From Rhizobium leguminosarum bv. viciae USDA 2370 (GTDB taxonomy: Bacteria; Pseudomonadota; Alphaproteobacteria; Rhizobiales; Rhizobiaceae): a DNA stretch of 64,000 nucleotides. The notes under the pieces are model-generated. The model saw only the letters and a list, made by a program, of their open reading frames with translations, was not told the origin of the DNA and did no database searches. The translations under genes were made by a program, and so were the position numbers. The DNA is taken from NCBI RefSeq assembly GCF_002008365.1, contig NZ_MRDL01000015.1, positions 1 to 64,000 of the forward strand, written 5' to 3'. Positions 34,863 to 43,032 of the stretch are shown one piece after another; position 1 is the stretch's first letter, and each line of letters opens with the position of its first letter.

Positions 34863-34895
34863 ACCGGGTGGCACTATCTTTATGGGCTAGTTTGG

Positions 34896-36122
34896 ATGCG
34901 CATACGTCATTTTGCCTATATTTCCCTCATGGCGCTGGCTCTGTCCGGCTGCAATGACGCGTTGGAAACCGCGCAGGTCGATCTTTCCAAGGTCAAGAAC
35001 AAGGTCGAGCAGCCGCTTCCCGGCCACATCCTCGCTCAGATGTCCGCCAAGGGCATGGACCGCAATTCGCCGATCATGATCCGCATCTTCAAGGAAGAAG
35101 GTGCCATGGAGATCTGGAAGGCGAAGACCGACAACCGTTTTGACAAGATCGCCGATTACAAGATCTGCGCCTGGTCCGGCCGTCTGGGCCCGAAGGTAAA
35201 GACCGGCGACCGGCAGGCGCCGGAAGGTTTCTACGACCTGACGCGCGCCAACCTGAACCCCAATTCCAAATATTATCTGGCGATCAACACCGGCTTCCCG
35301 AACCGCTACGACGCGGCGAACGGCCGCACCGGTTCCGATCTGATGATCCATGGCGCCTGCTCCTCCTCCGGCTGCTATTCGATGACCGACCAGCAGGTGC
35401 TGGAGATCTACGCCTTCGCCCGCGACGCTTTCAAGGGCGGCCAGGCGACGGTGCAGCTGCAGGCTTTCCCCTTCCGCATGACGGCGGAAAACATGGTGAA
35501 GCATCGCCTCGACAGCAGTTACGACTTCTGGAAGATGCTGAAGGTCGGCTACGACAATTTCGAAGTGACGAAGCGCCCGCCCGAGGTGAACGTCTGCGAG
35601 AAGAAATACGTCTTCAATCAGCAGGCAACCGACGGCGGCGCCTTCAATGCCGCCGGCAAGTGCCCTGCTATGTCGACGCCGCCGGCGCTGACCGCAGCTC
35701 TCGCCTCCTACGGCAAGACCTACGATGCCGATTATGCCAAGGCGATGAGCAAATTTGACGGCATGGCCTGGTACGATCCCACCGAAGCCGAGCGCAAGGC
35801 CGTGGTCGCCAAGACGCGCAAGGGCCGCGAACTTGCTTACGCCCCGACCGGCACCTCGCTGGAAGCCGGCCGCATGGTGAAGGTCGCCGAACTCGAAGAC
35901 CTGATGGCCAAACGCACCGCGCAGGGCCTCGCCGCCAAAAGCGCGCCTGGCGCCACGCCTGCAGCACCTGCCCAGCCGCAGCCAATGGCCGTCGCTGCCG
36001 CGACGCCTGCGGTCGTGCCGGTGCCGATGCAGAACCCGCTCGCCTACACGGCTCCCGAACCGCAGGAAACGGCAGAGGCCGCGGCAAAGAAGCCGTTCTG
36101 GAAATTCTGGGCGCGGAACTGA
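34896..36122 (+). CDS. L,D-transpeptidase family lipoprotein (YafK-like)
   Basis: A 408-aa lipoprotein. The signal peptide RHFAYISLMALAL ends in the lipobox ALSG-C. The YkuD-type active site is HGACSSSGCYSM, with H152 and the nucleophile C160. This YafK-like form is associated with removal or attachment of proteins at peptidoglycan meso-DAP, or with LD-crosslinks. The C-terminal 100 residues are long, rich in Ala and Pro (TPAAPAQPQPMAVAAATP) and end with the basic-aromatic KKPFWKFWARN. The start at 34896 gives a clean signal peptide; an in-frame ATG at 34842 would put polar residues before it. A structured leader precedes it. Confidence 0.88.
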   Translation: MRIRHFAYISLMALALSGCNDALETAQVDLSKVKNKVEQPLPGHILAQMSAKGMDRNSPIMIRIFKEEGAMEIWKAKTDNRFDKIADYKICAWSGRLGPKVKTGDRQAPEGFYDLTRANLNPNSKYYLAINTGFPNRYDAANGRTGSDLMIHGACSSSGCYSMTDQQVLEIYAFARDAFKGGQATVQLQAFPFRMTAENMVKHRLDSSYDFWKMLKVGYDNFEVTKRPPEVNVCEKKYVFNQQATDGGAFNAAGKCPAMSTPPALTAALASYGKTYDADYAKAMSKFDGMAWYDPTEAERKAVVAKTRKGRELAYAPTGTSLEAGRMVKVAELEDLMAKRTAQGLAAKSAPGATPAAPAQPQPMAVAAATPAVVPVPMQNPLAYTAPEPQETAEAAAKKPFWKFWARN

Positions 36123-36127
36123 ACGGC

Positions 36128-36352
36128 TTGACCCCCGTTCTCTACGACCTTCGCGGCCTGAAATGCCCCTTCCCGGTGATCAAGACACGCAAGAAGCTTG
36201 CCGCAATGGCGAGCGGCACGCTCATTCGCGTCGACACCACCGATCCGCTTGCTGTGATCGACATGCCGCATTTCTGCAATGAGGACGGCCACGAACTGGT
36301 CGAAACGGAAAAGACCGAAAACGGCCACCGCTTCCTGATCCGCAAGCGCTAA
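36128..36352 (+). CDS. TusA-like sulfurtransferase
   Basis: A 74-aa protein of the TusA/SirA fold. The active-site motif is LRGLKCPFPVIKTRKKL with the sulfur-accepting cysteine in the CPxP motif. The rest (VDTTDPLAVIDMPHFC and GHELVET) fits the family. TusA proteins carry sulfur for tRNA thiolation, Moco or other uses; which one is not clear here. The start is a TTG at 36128, 5 bp after the L,D-transpeptidase stop, so it is co-transcribed. Its TAA stop lies at the first bases of the RIME-like element that follows. Confidence 0.87.
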   Translation: MTPVLYDLRGLKCPFPVIKTRKKLAAMASGTLIRVDTTDPLAVIDMPHFCNEDGHELVETEKTENGHRFLIRKR

Positions 36353-36455
36353 AGCGCGTCGCGATCTTTCAGATTCGCTTCCCGCGCTTTAGCTCTTTGT
36401 TTTACGCATGTCGTTATCGCAAAACCGCTGCACACTTTTGCGCGACCTGCTCTAA
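36350..36455 (-). repeat. RIME-like element, module A (reverse)
   Basis: A complete reverse copy of module A: CTAAAGCGCGTCGCGATC at the left, an inner TTTACGCATGTCGTTATCGC, CAAAACCGCTGCACACTT and TTGCGCGACCTGCTCTAA at the right. It exactly fills the space between tusA and the CobW-type gene, which converge. The TAA of tusA (36350-36352) and the TAG of the CobW-type gene (read at 36452-36454) are both inside it. Confidence 0.83.
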
Positions 36456-37648
36456 ATTCTGAGGCCGGGAATGGCGAGCGGATTGTCGGAGAGCGCCGCA
36501 CGATCCGGCATATCGATGCGCGGCTTGCCGAGGAAGGCGTCGAAGAGATCCTTCACGAAGGCTTCCGGCAGATCCCTGGTGATCAGCACCATGCGTGTGC
36601 GCCGGTCTTCCCCCGGCCAGGCGGGAAGCCGCACCGGCGGATGGAAGATGCTCTGCACCCCATGCAGCACCAGCGGCCGATCCGGCCGGTCGGAGACCGA
36701 CACGATCGCCTTCATCCTCAACAGCTTCTCGCCATGGGCCGAACGCAGGAGATCGATGAACATCTCGAGCGCCATCGGATCGATCGGCTTCTTCTCAATG
36801 ATCGAGAAAGAACGGATCGAGGCATCGTGACGATTGACGTCATGCGGATCCTGATCCGCATGAGCGTGATGATGGTGGTGGTGACCAGCATGATCATGGC
36901 CATGATCGCCATCACGATTATCATCGTGATTGTGATGTCCATCACGACCGTGGTCGTGATTGTGATGCGCCTCGTGTGCATCCTCGTCCTGCAGCCAGCG
37001 GCCAACATCGGCAATCTTCGTCGCCGGATCGTAGAGCCCGTTGACCAGTACTGCGGCACTGCCCGCATCAGTGCTGTCGGCATCCATCATCACGGCACGC
37101 GGATTGAGCGCCCGCAGGCGCTTTTCCAGCCCGTCCGTCGCCTCGGCCATCGACTTTTTCGAGACGATCAGCCGGTCGGCGACCGCCGCCTGCTTGCGCG
37201 CTTCCTCGTGATTATCGAGCGTCTGCAGCCCATTCACCGCGTCCACGACGGTAACGACGCCGTCGAGCTCGAAATTCGTGGCGATGACGGGATTGCCCAT
37301 GATCGCCTGCATGACCGGCGAAGGATCGGCAAGCCCTGTTGTCTCGATGACGACGCGCTTGACCGGCTTGACGCGGCCCGTCTGCACCGCGTCCATCAGG
37401 TTCGCCAGCGTATCCACCAACTCGCCGCGCACGGTGCAGCAAAGGCAGCCGTCGGACAGCTCGATGATCGAATCGCCGGAACTTTCGACCAGGAGATGGT
37501 CGATGCCGACATCGCCGAATTCGTTGATGATAACGGCCGCATCCTTCATCACGGGGTCTTTGAGGATGCGGTTGAGCAGCGTCGATTTGCCGGCGCCGAG
37601 AAAGCCGGTCAGGATGGTGACCGGAATCCTGTCGTTGAGCGCGCTCAT
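36452..37648 (-). CDS. COG0523 (CobW/G3E) GTPase with His-rich insert
   Basis: A 398-aa metal-chaperone-type GTPase. Walker A is TGFLGAGKSTLL, the metal motif is DGCLCCTVRGEL (CxCC), Walker B region is IETTGLADPSPV and the guanine motif is in the RLIVSKKSM block (normally NKxD; here SKKS, so guanine specificity is less certain). Between about residues 222 and 271 there is a striking His/Asp-rich segment with HHHHHH. Such inserts bind zinc, cobalt or nickel. The C-terminal CobW_C domain starts near IRSFSIIEKKP. It lies 18 bp after the D-Ala-D-Ala carboxypeptidase gene. Target protein unknown; no cob gene is adjacent. Confidence 0.88.
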   Translation of the reverse strand: MSALNDRIPVTILTGFLGAGKSTLLNRILKDPVMKDAAVIINEFGDVGIDHLLVESSGDSIIELSDGCLCCTVRGELVDTLANLMDAVQTGRVKPVKRVVIETTGLADPSPVMQAIMGNPVIATNFELDGVVTVVDAVNGLQTLDNHEEARKQAAVADRLIVSKKSMAEATDGLEKRLRALNPRAVMMDADSTDAGSAAVLVNGLYDPATKIADVGRWLQDEDAHEAHHNHDHGRDGHHNHDDNRDGDHGHDHAGHHHHHHAHADQDPHDVNRHDASIRSFSIIEKKPIDPMALEMFIDLLRSAHGEKLLRMKAIVSVSDRPDRPLVLHGVQSIFHPPVRLPAWPGEDRRTRMVLITRDLPEAFVKDLFDAFLGKPRIDMPDRAALSDNPLAIPGLRI

Positions 37649-37666
37649 GTCATCTACCTTAAAAGC

Positions 37667-38800
37667 TTAAAAGGATGTCGGGCGCGGCATCGGCACCGGC
37701 ACGTTGGCGAGCGTTCCCGCGGTATCGCCCCGTGCCATTTTTTCCGGCTGCGCAGCCGGCTGCGGATCCTGGCCCGGAATGAGGCCGGCAAAGACGAATT
37801 GCGGATCGTGGTCCATCGGCTGGATATAGGGTGACTGCACCCTCATGCGGCCGACCTCGTCGCGCGTTTCGCTGCGCACCTTGGCGCCCTTGGCGCTGCA
37901 GATATCGGCGCTGATGTCGGTCACCTGGTCCTGTCCCGACCCGTAGGGTCTCAGCGAACCCAATGTGTCGTTGCTGGCAGGCTGGGTGGTGAAACCCTTC
38001 TGCAAAAGGTTCGCCGTCGCATCGGCGCGCGCTGCAAGGCTGTCGGTGCCAAGCACGACGGAGACCAGCGTGCGGCCATTGCGCGTCGCCGACCCGATCT
38101 GGTTGAAGCCCGAGGCGCAAATGAAGCCGGTCTTCATGCCATCGGCGCCGGCGAAGCGGCCGATCAGCATGTTGAGGCTCGGCACGTTCTGCTGGCCGGT
38201 GGTGAAGCCCTCCAGCGCGAAATAACCGGCATATTGCGGAAAGTCGCGGCGCAGCGCCACCGTCAGCACCGCAAGGTCACGCGCCGTTGTATACTGACCC
38301 TTGCCGGGCAGGCCGTTCGGATTGACGAAATGCGAATCCGTCATGCCGAGCTTCAGCGCCTCGCCGTTCATCCGCGTCACGAAGCCTTCCTGCGTGCCGC
38401 CGATGGCTTCGGCGACCGCGACCGCAATGTCGTTAGCCGATTTCACCATCAGGATCTTCAGCGCGCTGTCGAGCGTCAGCTTCTGGCCCGGCTTGAAATA
38501 CATCTTGGCGGCCGGCTGCGCGGCGGCGCGCTTGCTCATGACGATCGGCGTATCGAGGCTGATCTGTCCGGCGCGGATCGCATCGAACACGGTATAGACG
38601 GTCATCAGCTTGGTCAGCGAGGCCGGATACCATTTGCGGAAGGCTTCTTCATGCTCGAGCACGCGGCCGGTCTGCACGTCGACGAGAATATGCGGATTGG
38701 CCTGGGCAAGCGAAACGGAGCCCAGAAAAACGGCAGTCGCCGCTGATACGAAAGAAAGCGGCCGCAAGGCAGCAAACAAACGGAAGTGGCGCGTCGACAC
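37667..38800 (-). CDS. D-alanyl-D-alanine carboxypeptidase (PBP5/6 family)
   Basis: A 377-aa penicillin-binding protein that removes the terminal D-Ala of peptidoglycan stem peptides. A signal peptide ends near SLAQA (about residue 34). The S-x-x-K motif is S61-L-T-K64, S-x-N is S121-A-N123 and K-T-G is K223-T-G225. The C-terminal part beyond 285 is Gln/Pro-rich and does not show the amphipathic anchor helix of PBP5. Probably periplasmic. It leads a short operon with the CobW-type gene. It diverges from the M20 hydrolase across about 155 bp. Confidence 0.92.
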   Translation of the reverse strand: MSTRHFRLFAALRPLSFVSAATAVFLGSVSLAQANPHILVDVQTGRVLEHEEAFRKWYPASLTKLMTVYTVFDAIRAGQISLDTPIVMSKRAAAQPAAKMYFKPGQKLTLDSALKILMVKSANDIAVAVAEAIGGTQEGFVTRMNGEALKLGMTDSHFVNPNGLPGKGQYTTARDLAVLTVALRRDFPQYAGYFALEGFTTGQQNVPSLNMLIGRFAGADGMKTGFICASGFNQIGSATRNGRTLVSVVLGTDSLAARADATANLLQKGFTTQPASNDTLGSLRPYGSGQDQVTDISADICSAKGAKVRSETRDEVGRMRVQSPYIQPMDHDPQFVFAGLIPGQDPQPAAQPEKMARGDTAGTLANVPVPMPRPTSF

Positions 38801-38957
38801 GGTTCGTCCTTCAGATATCAGGAAAATCTCGAAATCTTCCCCTATTTAGCCTATATGGCTATGACATGGCAAAGGTCATTGACTAAGTAATTTCCACAGC
38901 CTCACACCCTTGTGATGCGATGAAAGATTGTCGAGATTTCATAACAGGAACGCCGAT

Positions 38958-40121
38958 ATGCCGATTTTGAACAGAGCCGCGGAGTTGCAGGACGAGGTCG
39001 CCGAATGGCGCCGCCATATTCATGCCCGGCCCGAGCTCCTCTTCGCGGTGGAAAATACGGCCGCCTTCGTCGCCGAAAAACTCAAGGAATTCGGCGTCGA
39101 CGAGATTGTCACCGGCATCGGCCGCACCGGTGTCGTCGGCCTGATCAAGGGCAAGGGCGAAGGCTCCCGCACGGTCGGCCTGCGCGCCGACATGGACGCC
39201 CTGCCGCTCACCGAGATCACTGGCAAACCCTGGGCTTCGAAGACGCCGGGCAAGATGCATGCCTGCGGCCATGACGGCCACACCGCCATGCTGCTCGGCG
39301 CCGCGAAATACCTGGCCGAAACCCGCAACTTCAACGGCAATGTCGCCGTCATCTTCCAGCCCGCCGAAGAAGGCGGCGGCGGCGGCAATCTGATGGTCAA
39401 GGACGGCATGATGGAGCGCTTCGCTATCGAAGAGGTCTACGGCATGCACAATCTGCCGGGCCTGCCGGTCGGCCAGTTCGCCACCCGCAAGGGCGCGATC
39501 ATGGCGGCGACCGACGAATTCACCGTCACCATCAAGGGCCGCGGCGGCCACGCCGCCCAGCCGCACCGGACGATCGACCCGATCGCCATCGGCGCCCAGA
39601 TCGTCGCCAACCTGCAGATGATCGCCTCGCGCAGTGCCGATCCGCTGCGCTCGGTCGTCGTCTCGGTGACCAAGTTCAATGCCGGTTTCGCCCATAACGT
39701 CATTCCGAACGATGCGACCTTCGCCGGAACGGTCCGTACCCTCGACCCCGAGGTGCGCACGCTCGCCGAGACGCGGTTCCGGCAGATCGTCGAGGGATTG
39801 GTTGCTGCCCACGGCGCCGAGGCCGAAATCAGCTTCCACCGCAACTATCCCGTCACCGTCAACCACCCCGATGAGACCGAGCATGCGGTCGCCACCGCCA
39901 GCGCCATCGCCGGCGCGGCGAACGTCAACGCCGAGATCGATCCGATGATGGGCGGCGAGGATTTCTCCTACATGCTGAACGCCCGCCCCGGCGCCTTCAT
40001 CTTCATCGGCAACGGCGACAGCGCCGGTCTCCACAATCCCGCCTATGACTTCAACGACGAAGCCATCGCCCACGGCATCTCCTACTGGGTCCGCCTCGCC
40101 GAACAGCGCCTCGGCCTCTAG
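38958..40121 (+). CDS. M20 family amidohydrolase (hippurate hydrolase type)
   Basis: A 387-aa zinc-dependent hydrolase of the M20D group (HipO, N-acyl-L-amino acid amidohydrolases). Metal-binding residues are in HACGHDGHTAMLLGA and in FQPAEEGGGGGNLM; the dimerisation domain has GRGGHAAQPHRTIDP, and HNVIPNDATFAGTVRT is conserved; the last metal ligand is in GLHNPAYDFND. The exact amide is not deducible. The start at 38958 has AGGAA upstream; an upstream ATG at 38928 adds ten non-conserved residues. A strong terminator and tRNA-Arg follow. Confidence 0.9.
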   Translation: MPILNRAAELQDEVAEWRRHIHARPELLFAVENTAAFVAEKLKEFGVDEIVTGIGRTGVVGLIKGKGEGSRTVGLRADMDALPLTEITGKPWASKTPGKMHACGHDGHTAMLLGAAKYLAETRNFNGNVAVIFQPAEEGGGGGNLMVKDGMMERFAIEEVYGMHNLPGLPVGQFATRKGAIMAATDEFTVTIKGRGGHAAQPHRTIDPIAIGAQIVANLQMIASRSADPLRSVVVSVTKFNAGFAHNVIPNDATFAGTVRTLDPEVRTLAETRFRQIVEGLVAAHGAEAEISFHRNYPVTVNHPDETEHAVATASAIAGAANVNAEIDPMMGGEDFSYMLNARPGAFIFIGNGDSAGLHNPAYDFNDEAIAHGISYWVRLAEQRLGL

Positions 40122-40129
40122 CAACAATT

Positions 40130-40156
40130 AAGGCTTGGCTTCACGCCAAGCCTTTT
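40130..40156 (+). terminator. Rho-independent terminator after the M20 hydrolase
   Basis: Arms AAGGCTTGGC (40130-40139) and GCCAAGCCTT (40145-40154) make a perfect 10-bp stem with a TTCAC loop, followed by TTTG. It separates the hydrolase from tRNA-Arg. Confidence 0.82.
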
Positions 40157-40175
40157 GTATGCATGGCACTCAAGT

Positions 40176-40252
40176 GGTCCCGTAGCTCAGCAGGATAGAG
40201 CACCAGATTCCTAATCTGGGGGTCGCGCGTTCGAATCGCGCCGGGATCACCA
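40176..40252 (+). tRNA. tRNA-Arg(CCU)
   Basis: A 77-nt cloverleaf. The acceptor arms are GGTCCCG and CGGGATC with one G-U pair, followed by ACCA encoded in the DNA. The D-arm is GCTC...GAGC. The anticodon stem CCAGA/TCTGG encloses the loop TTCCTAA, giving anticodon CCU (arginine, AGG codons). The T-arm CGCGC GTTCGAATC GCGCG is canonical. tRNA-Arg genes are frequent integration targets, and the 610 bp after it are gene-free, but no repeat of its 3' end was found in the window. Confidence 0.96.
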
Positions 40253-40862
40253 GTCAATCAGATGGTTATCTCCCTTGACCGAACGCACGTTCCTGCAGAC
40301 ATGCAAGAACGCAATAATGATGTCATGAGAAACCGGCCTTTGATCGGCAATAGCGAGGCCAAGTGTCGCGCTGAGGTCGCACACCGAGCTCTTGGGACGA
40401 AGAAATTGGCGATCGACTGGACTCATTCAGCTGGCTAGTTTTTCAACATCGGCGTCGATCCACGGTCAGTTCGCTCAAAATTGACGATCGCGTCTCAGCA
40501 CAGACTGCCCCACCGAACAAGCACCTCGTGCCAGAACCACGGGATCAGCACGATCAACGAATATTTTCGCAATCAGCGTTGAGCCGGGCGCAAATGTGCG
40601 CATATCGGAGCATGTTATCGTAATGTGGATACAACCACCCTAAATTGAAAACAGTCGCTGCGAGAGGCGAGCTGCGTAAGCGGTCATAGCCCGCCATGCA
40701 GAGCCTTTGGCACGGTTGCCTTCGTACGTTAGCCCATTAAATGGCACGCATCTTGCGTTGCTGGATATGGGGCCGAGCAAAAACATGCTCGGCGGGAAGC
40801 CGGCGAATGCCCACAAAAGGTGGATGGGCATTGAGGATAGGCTGATCGACGGCCAGGAGCAG
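40253..40862. other. Gene-free stretch between tRNA-Arg and eutB
   Basis: About 610 bp with no ORF that I support and visibly lower GC than the surrounding genes. It holds a hairpin with one mismatch at 40288-40311 (CGTTCCTGCA/TGCAAGAACG), possibly ending the tRNA transcript, a TGCGCA-centred palindrome near 40598-40609, and the sigma-54 promoter at 40742. The sequence could be eroded remains of an insertion at the tRNA, or simply the enhancer region for the eut operon. Confidence 0.5.
40742..40757 (+). promoter_or_regulatory. Sigma-54 (RpoN) promoter of the ethanolamine operon
   Basis: TGGCACG-CATC-TTGCG matches the RpoN consensus TGGCAC-N5-TTGCW; the GG (40743-40744) and GC (40755-40756) are exactly 10 bp apart. 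Predicted transcription start is about 40768, and eutB starts at 40863. An imperfect second TGGCACGG-TTGCC lies at about 40708-40720 but has wrong spacing. Confidence 0.8.
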
Positions 40863-42260
40863 ATGACAACATATTCGATCGTTCTAGGACGCGAACGCCA
40901 TGTCTTTCAGGATCTGAAATCAGTATTGGCTTGCGCTTCGCCGCTGAAATCAGGTGACGTGCTGGCCGGGATCGCAGCGTCGAGCAATGAGCGGCGCGTG
41001 GCCGCCCGTTACCTGCTCGCGGATATGCCTCTCAAGACTTTCCTGGAGGATCTCGTCATCCCATACGAGGTCGACGAGGTCAGTCGACTGATCGTCGACC
41101 GCCATGATTGGATGGCGTTCGCGCCGGTATCTCATATGACGGTCGGTGAGTTTCGCGATTGGCTTCTCTCCTACGACGCAACCTCCGAAAAACTGCTCGC
41201 CATTGCACCAGGCCTCACCCCCGAAATGGTCGCGGCGGTCTCCAAGATCATGCGCAACCATGATCTGATCACCGTCGCCGGCAAATGTAAGGTGGTCACG
41301 GCCTTTCGCTCCACGATCGGTCTGCCCGGCCGACTATCGAGCCGCCTTCAGCCCAATCATCCCACCGATGATCCTGAAGGCGTTGCCGGCTCGACGCTCG
41401 ACGGACTTCTTTATGGGATCGGCGATGCGGTCATCGGCATCAACCCGGCGACCGACAATCTTGAAGCCTGCACAAGATTGATGGTTCTTTTCGACCGGCT
41501 GCGCGAACGGTTCGATATCCCGACCCAATCCTGCGTACTGACCCATGTCACCACGTCAATCAAGGCGATCGAGGCTGGAGCGCCGCTCGATCTGGTGTTC
41601 CAGTCAATCGCCGGCTCGGAAGCCGCCAACGAGGGTTTCGGCGTCGATCTCGCCATCCTGAGAGAAGGCCAGCAGGCAGCACTTTCCATGAAACGCGGCA
41701 CGGTCGGAAACAATGTCATGTATCTGGAGACCGGCCAGGGCAGCGCTCTTTCGGCCGACGCCCATCATGGTGTCGACGAACAGACGGTCGAGGCGCGGGC
41801 CTATGCCGTTGCACGTGAACTCAATCCGTTGCTCGTCAATACGGTGGTTGGTTTCATTGGCCCCGAATATCTTTTCGACGCCAAGCAAATTATCCGCGCC
41901 GGGCTCGAAGATCATTTCTGCGGCAAACTGCTTGGCGTGCCGATGGGGGTCGACGTTTGCTACACGAACCATGCGGAAGCCGACCAGGACGATATGGATA
42001 ATCTGATGGTGTTGCTGACTGTCGCGGGCGTCAGTTTTCTCATCGCAGTGCCCGGCGCCGACGACGTCATGCTCAATTATCAGAGCCTTTCCTACCACGA
42101 TATTGTCGGCCTCAGGCACCAGTTCAATCGTCCGCCCGCTCCGGAATTCGAAGCATGGCTTCATCGCATGGGCATGCTTGATCACACGGGTCGTCTTGCG
42201 CCGGCCAGCGCCTCGGGTGCCTTTTCCCGCAATCTCTTGAGCTACAGGGCATCGGCATGA
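40863..42260 (+). CDS. eutB: Ethanolamine ammonia-lyase large subunit
   Basis: A 465-aa catalytic subunit of adenosylcobalamin-dependent ethanolamine ammonia-lyase, which turns ethanolamine into acetaldehyde and ammonia. Family blocks include SSNERRVAARYLLADMPLKTF, NPATDN in the active-site loop, THVTTSIKAI, and ETGQGSALSADAHHGVDEQT, with VCYTNHAEADQDD near the C-terminus. ATG 40863 has AGGAG upstream and lies after the sigma-54 transcription start; the open frame further up to 40707 precedes that start and is not coding. It overlaps eutC by four bases. The B12 needed could come from the cob genes of the same genome. Confidence 0.96.
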   Translation: MTTYSIVLGRERHVFQDLKSVLACASPLKSGDVLAGIAASSNERRVAARYLLADMPLKTFLEDLVIPYEVDEVSRLIVDRHDWMAFAPVSHMTVGEFRDWLLSYDATSEKLLAIAPGLTPEMVAAVSKIMRNHDLITVAGKCKVVTAFRSTIGLPGRLSSRLQPNHPTDDPEGVAGSTLDGLLYGIGDAVIGINPATDNLEACTRLMVLFDRLRERFDIPTQSCVLTHVTTSIKAIEAGAPLDLVFQSIAGSEAANEGFGVDLAILREGQQAALSMKRGTVGNNVMYLETGQGSALSADAHHGVDEQTVEARAYAVARELNPLLVNTVVGFIGPEYLFDAKQIIRAGLEDHFCGKLLGVPMGVDVCYTNHAEADQDDMDNLMVLLTVAGVSFLIAVPGADDVMLNYQSLSYHDIVGLRHQFNRPPAPEFEAWLHRMGMLDHTGRLAPASASGAFSRNLLSYRASA

Positions 42261-43003
42261 GTCCCTTCGAACGAGATCCGTTTGCGCGGTTCCGCAACGC
42301 CACACGCGCCCGGATTGGGCTTGGAAGAGCCGGCGACGCCTTGCCGACATCGGCAATTCTCGACTTCCAGCTTGCCCATGCCCGGGCGCGGGATGCCGTA
42401 CATGGGCACGTGGATTTTGTCGCCCTTGCCAAACAGCTTGCGCCCGTGCCGACGGTGCGGATTCGGTCTCGCGCCAAAGACCGCACGATCTATCTGGCGC
42501 GCCCGGATCTCGGCCGCCAGACCAACGCAGACGATCTCCCGAACCCAGGCGATCGTTATGATATCGCCTTCATCATTGCAGACGGGCTTTCGGCCTCGGC
42601 GGTCGAGCACCACGCAGTGCCGTTGTTTAAGGCCTGCATGAAGCGTCTCGGAGGCTTCAGCGTCGCCCCGGTGATATTGGGCGAGCAGGCGCGGGTGGCA
42701 TTTGGTGATGAGGCGGCGGCGGCGTTTGGTGCGGAAGTCGCCATCGTGCTGATCGGCGAGAGGCCAGGACTAAGCGTGCCTGACAGTCTCGGCGCCTACA
42801 TCACGTTCCGACCGCAATCGGGACGGCGGGACAGCGAGCGCAACTGTATTTCAAATATTCATGCCGACGGGCTCAGCTACGAGATCGCAGCGGACAAGAT
42901 CGTTTGGATCGTCCGGGAGGCGCTTCGCTTGCAGCTGACCGGTGTCGATCTCAAGGAAAATGCCGAAGGCGCCATAGAAGCGCTGCCACACCAAGAAACA
43001 TAA
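42257..43003 (+). CDS. eutC: Ethanolamine ammonia-lyase small subunit
   Basis: A 248-aa small subunit that binds adenosylcobalamin with EutB. Recognised blocks are RIGLGRAGDALPTSAILDFQLAHARARDAVH (split here as the family motif GRAG...ARARDAV), YDIAFIIADGLSASAVEHHA and the Cys-containing ERNCISNIHADGLSYE near the end. The length is slightly shorter than enteric EutC, as in other alphaproteobacteria. It starts within the eutB stop (ATGA) and the permease follows 29 bp later. No carboxysome-like shell or eutA reactivase gene is present, so this is the short-type pathway. Confidence 0.95.
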   Translation: MSPFERDPFARFRNATRARIGLGRAGDALPTSAILDFQLAHARARDAVHGHVDFVALAKQLAPVPTVRIRSRAKDRTIYLARPDLGRQTNADDLPNPGDRYDIAFIIADGLSASAVEHHAVPLFKACMKRLGGFSVAPVILGEQARVAFGDEAAAAFGAEVAIVLIGERPGLSVPDSLGAYITFRPQSGRRDSERNCISNIHADGLSYEIAADKIVWIVREALRLQLTGVDLKENAEGAIEALPHQET

Positions 43004-43032
43004 AGTTCAATCTACAAAAAAGGGGAACAATC

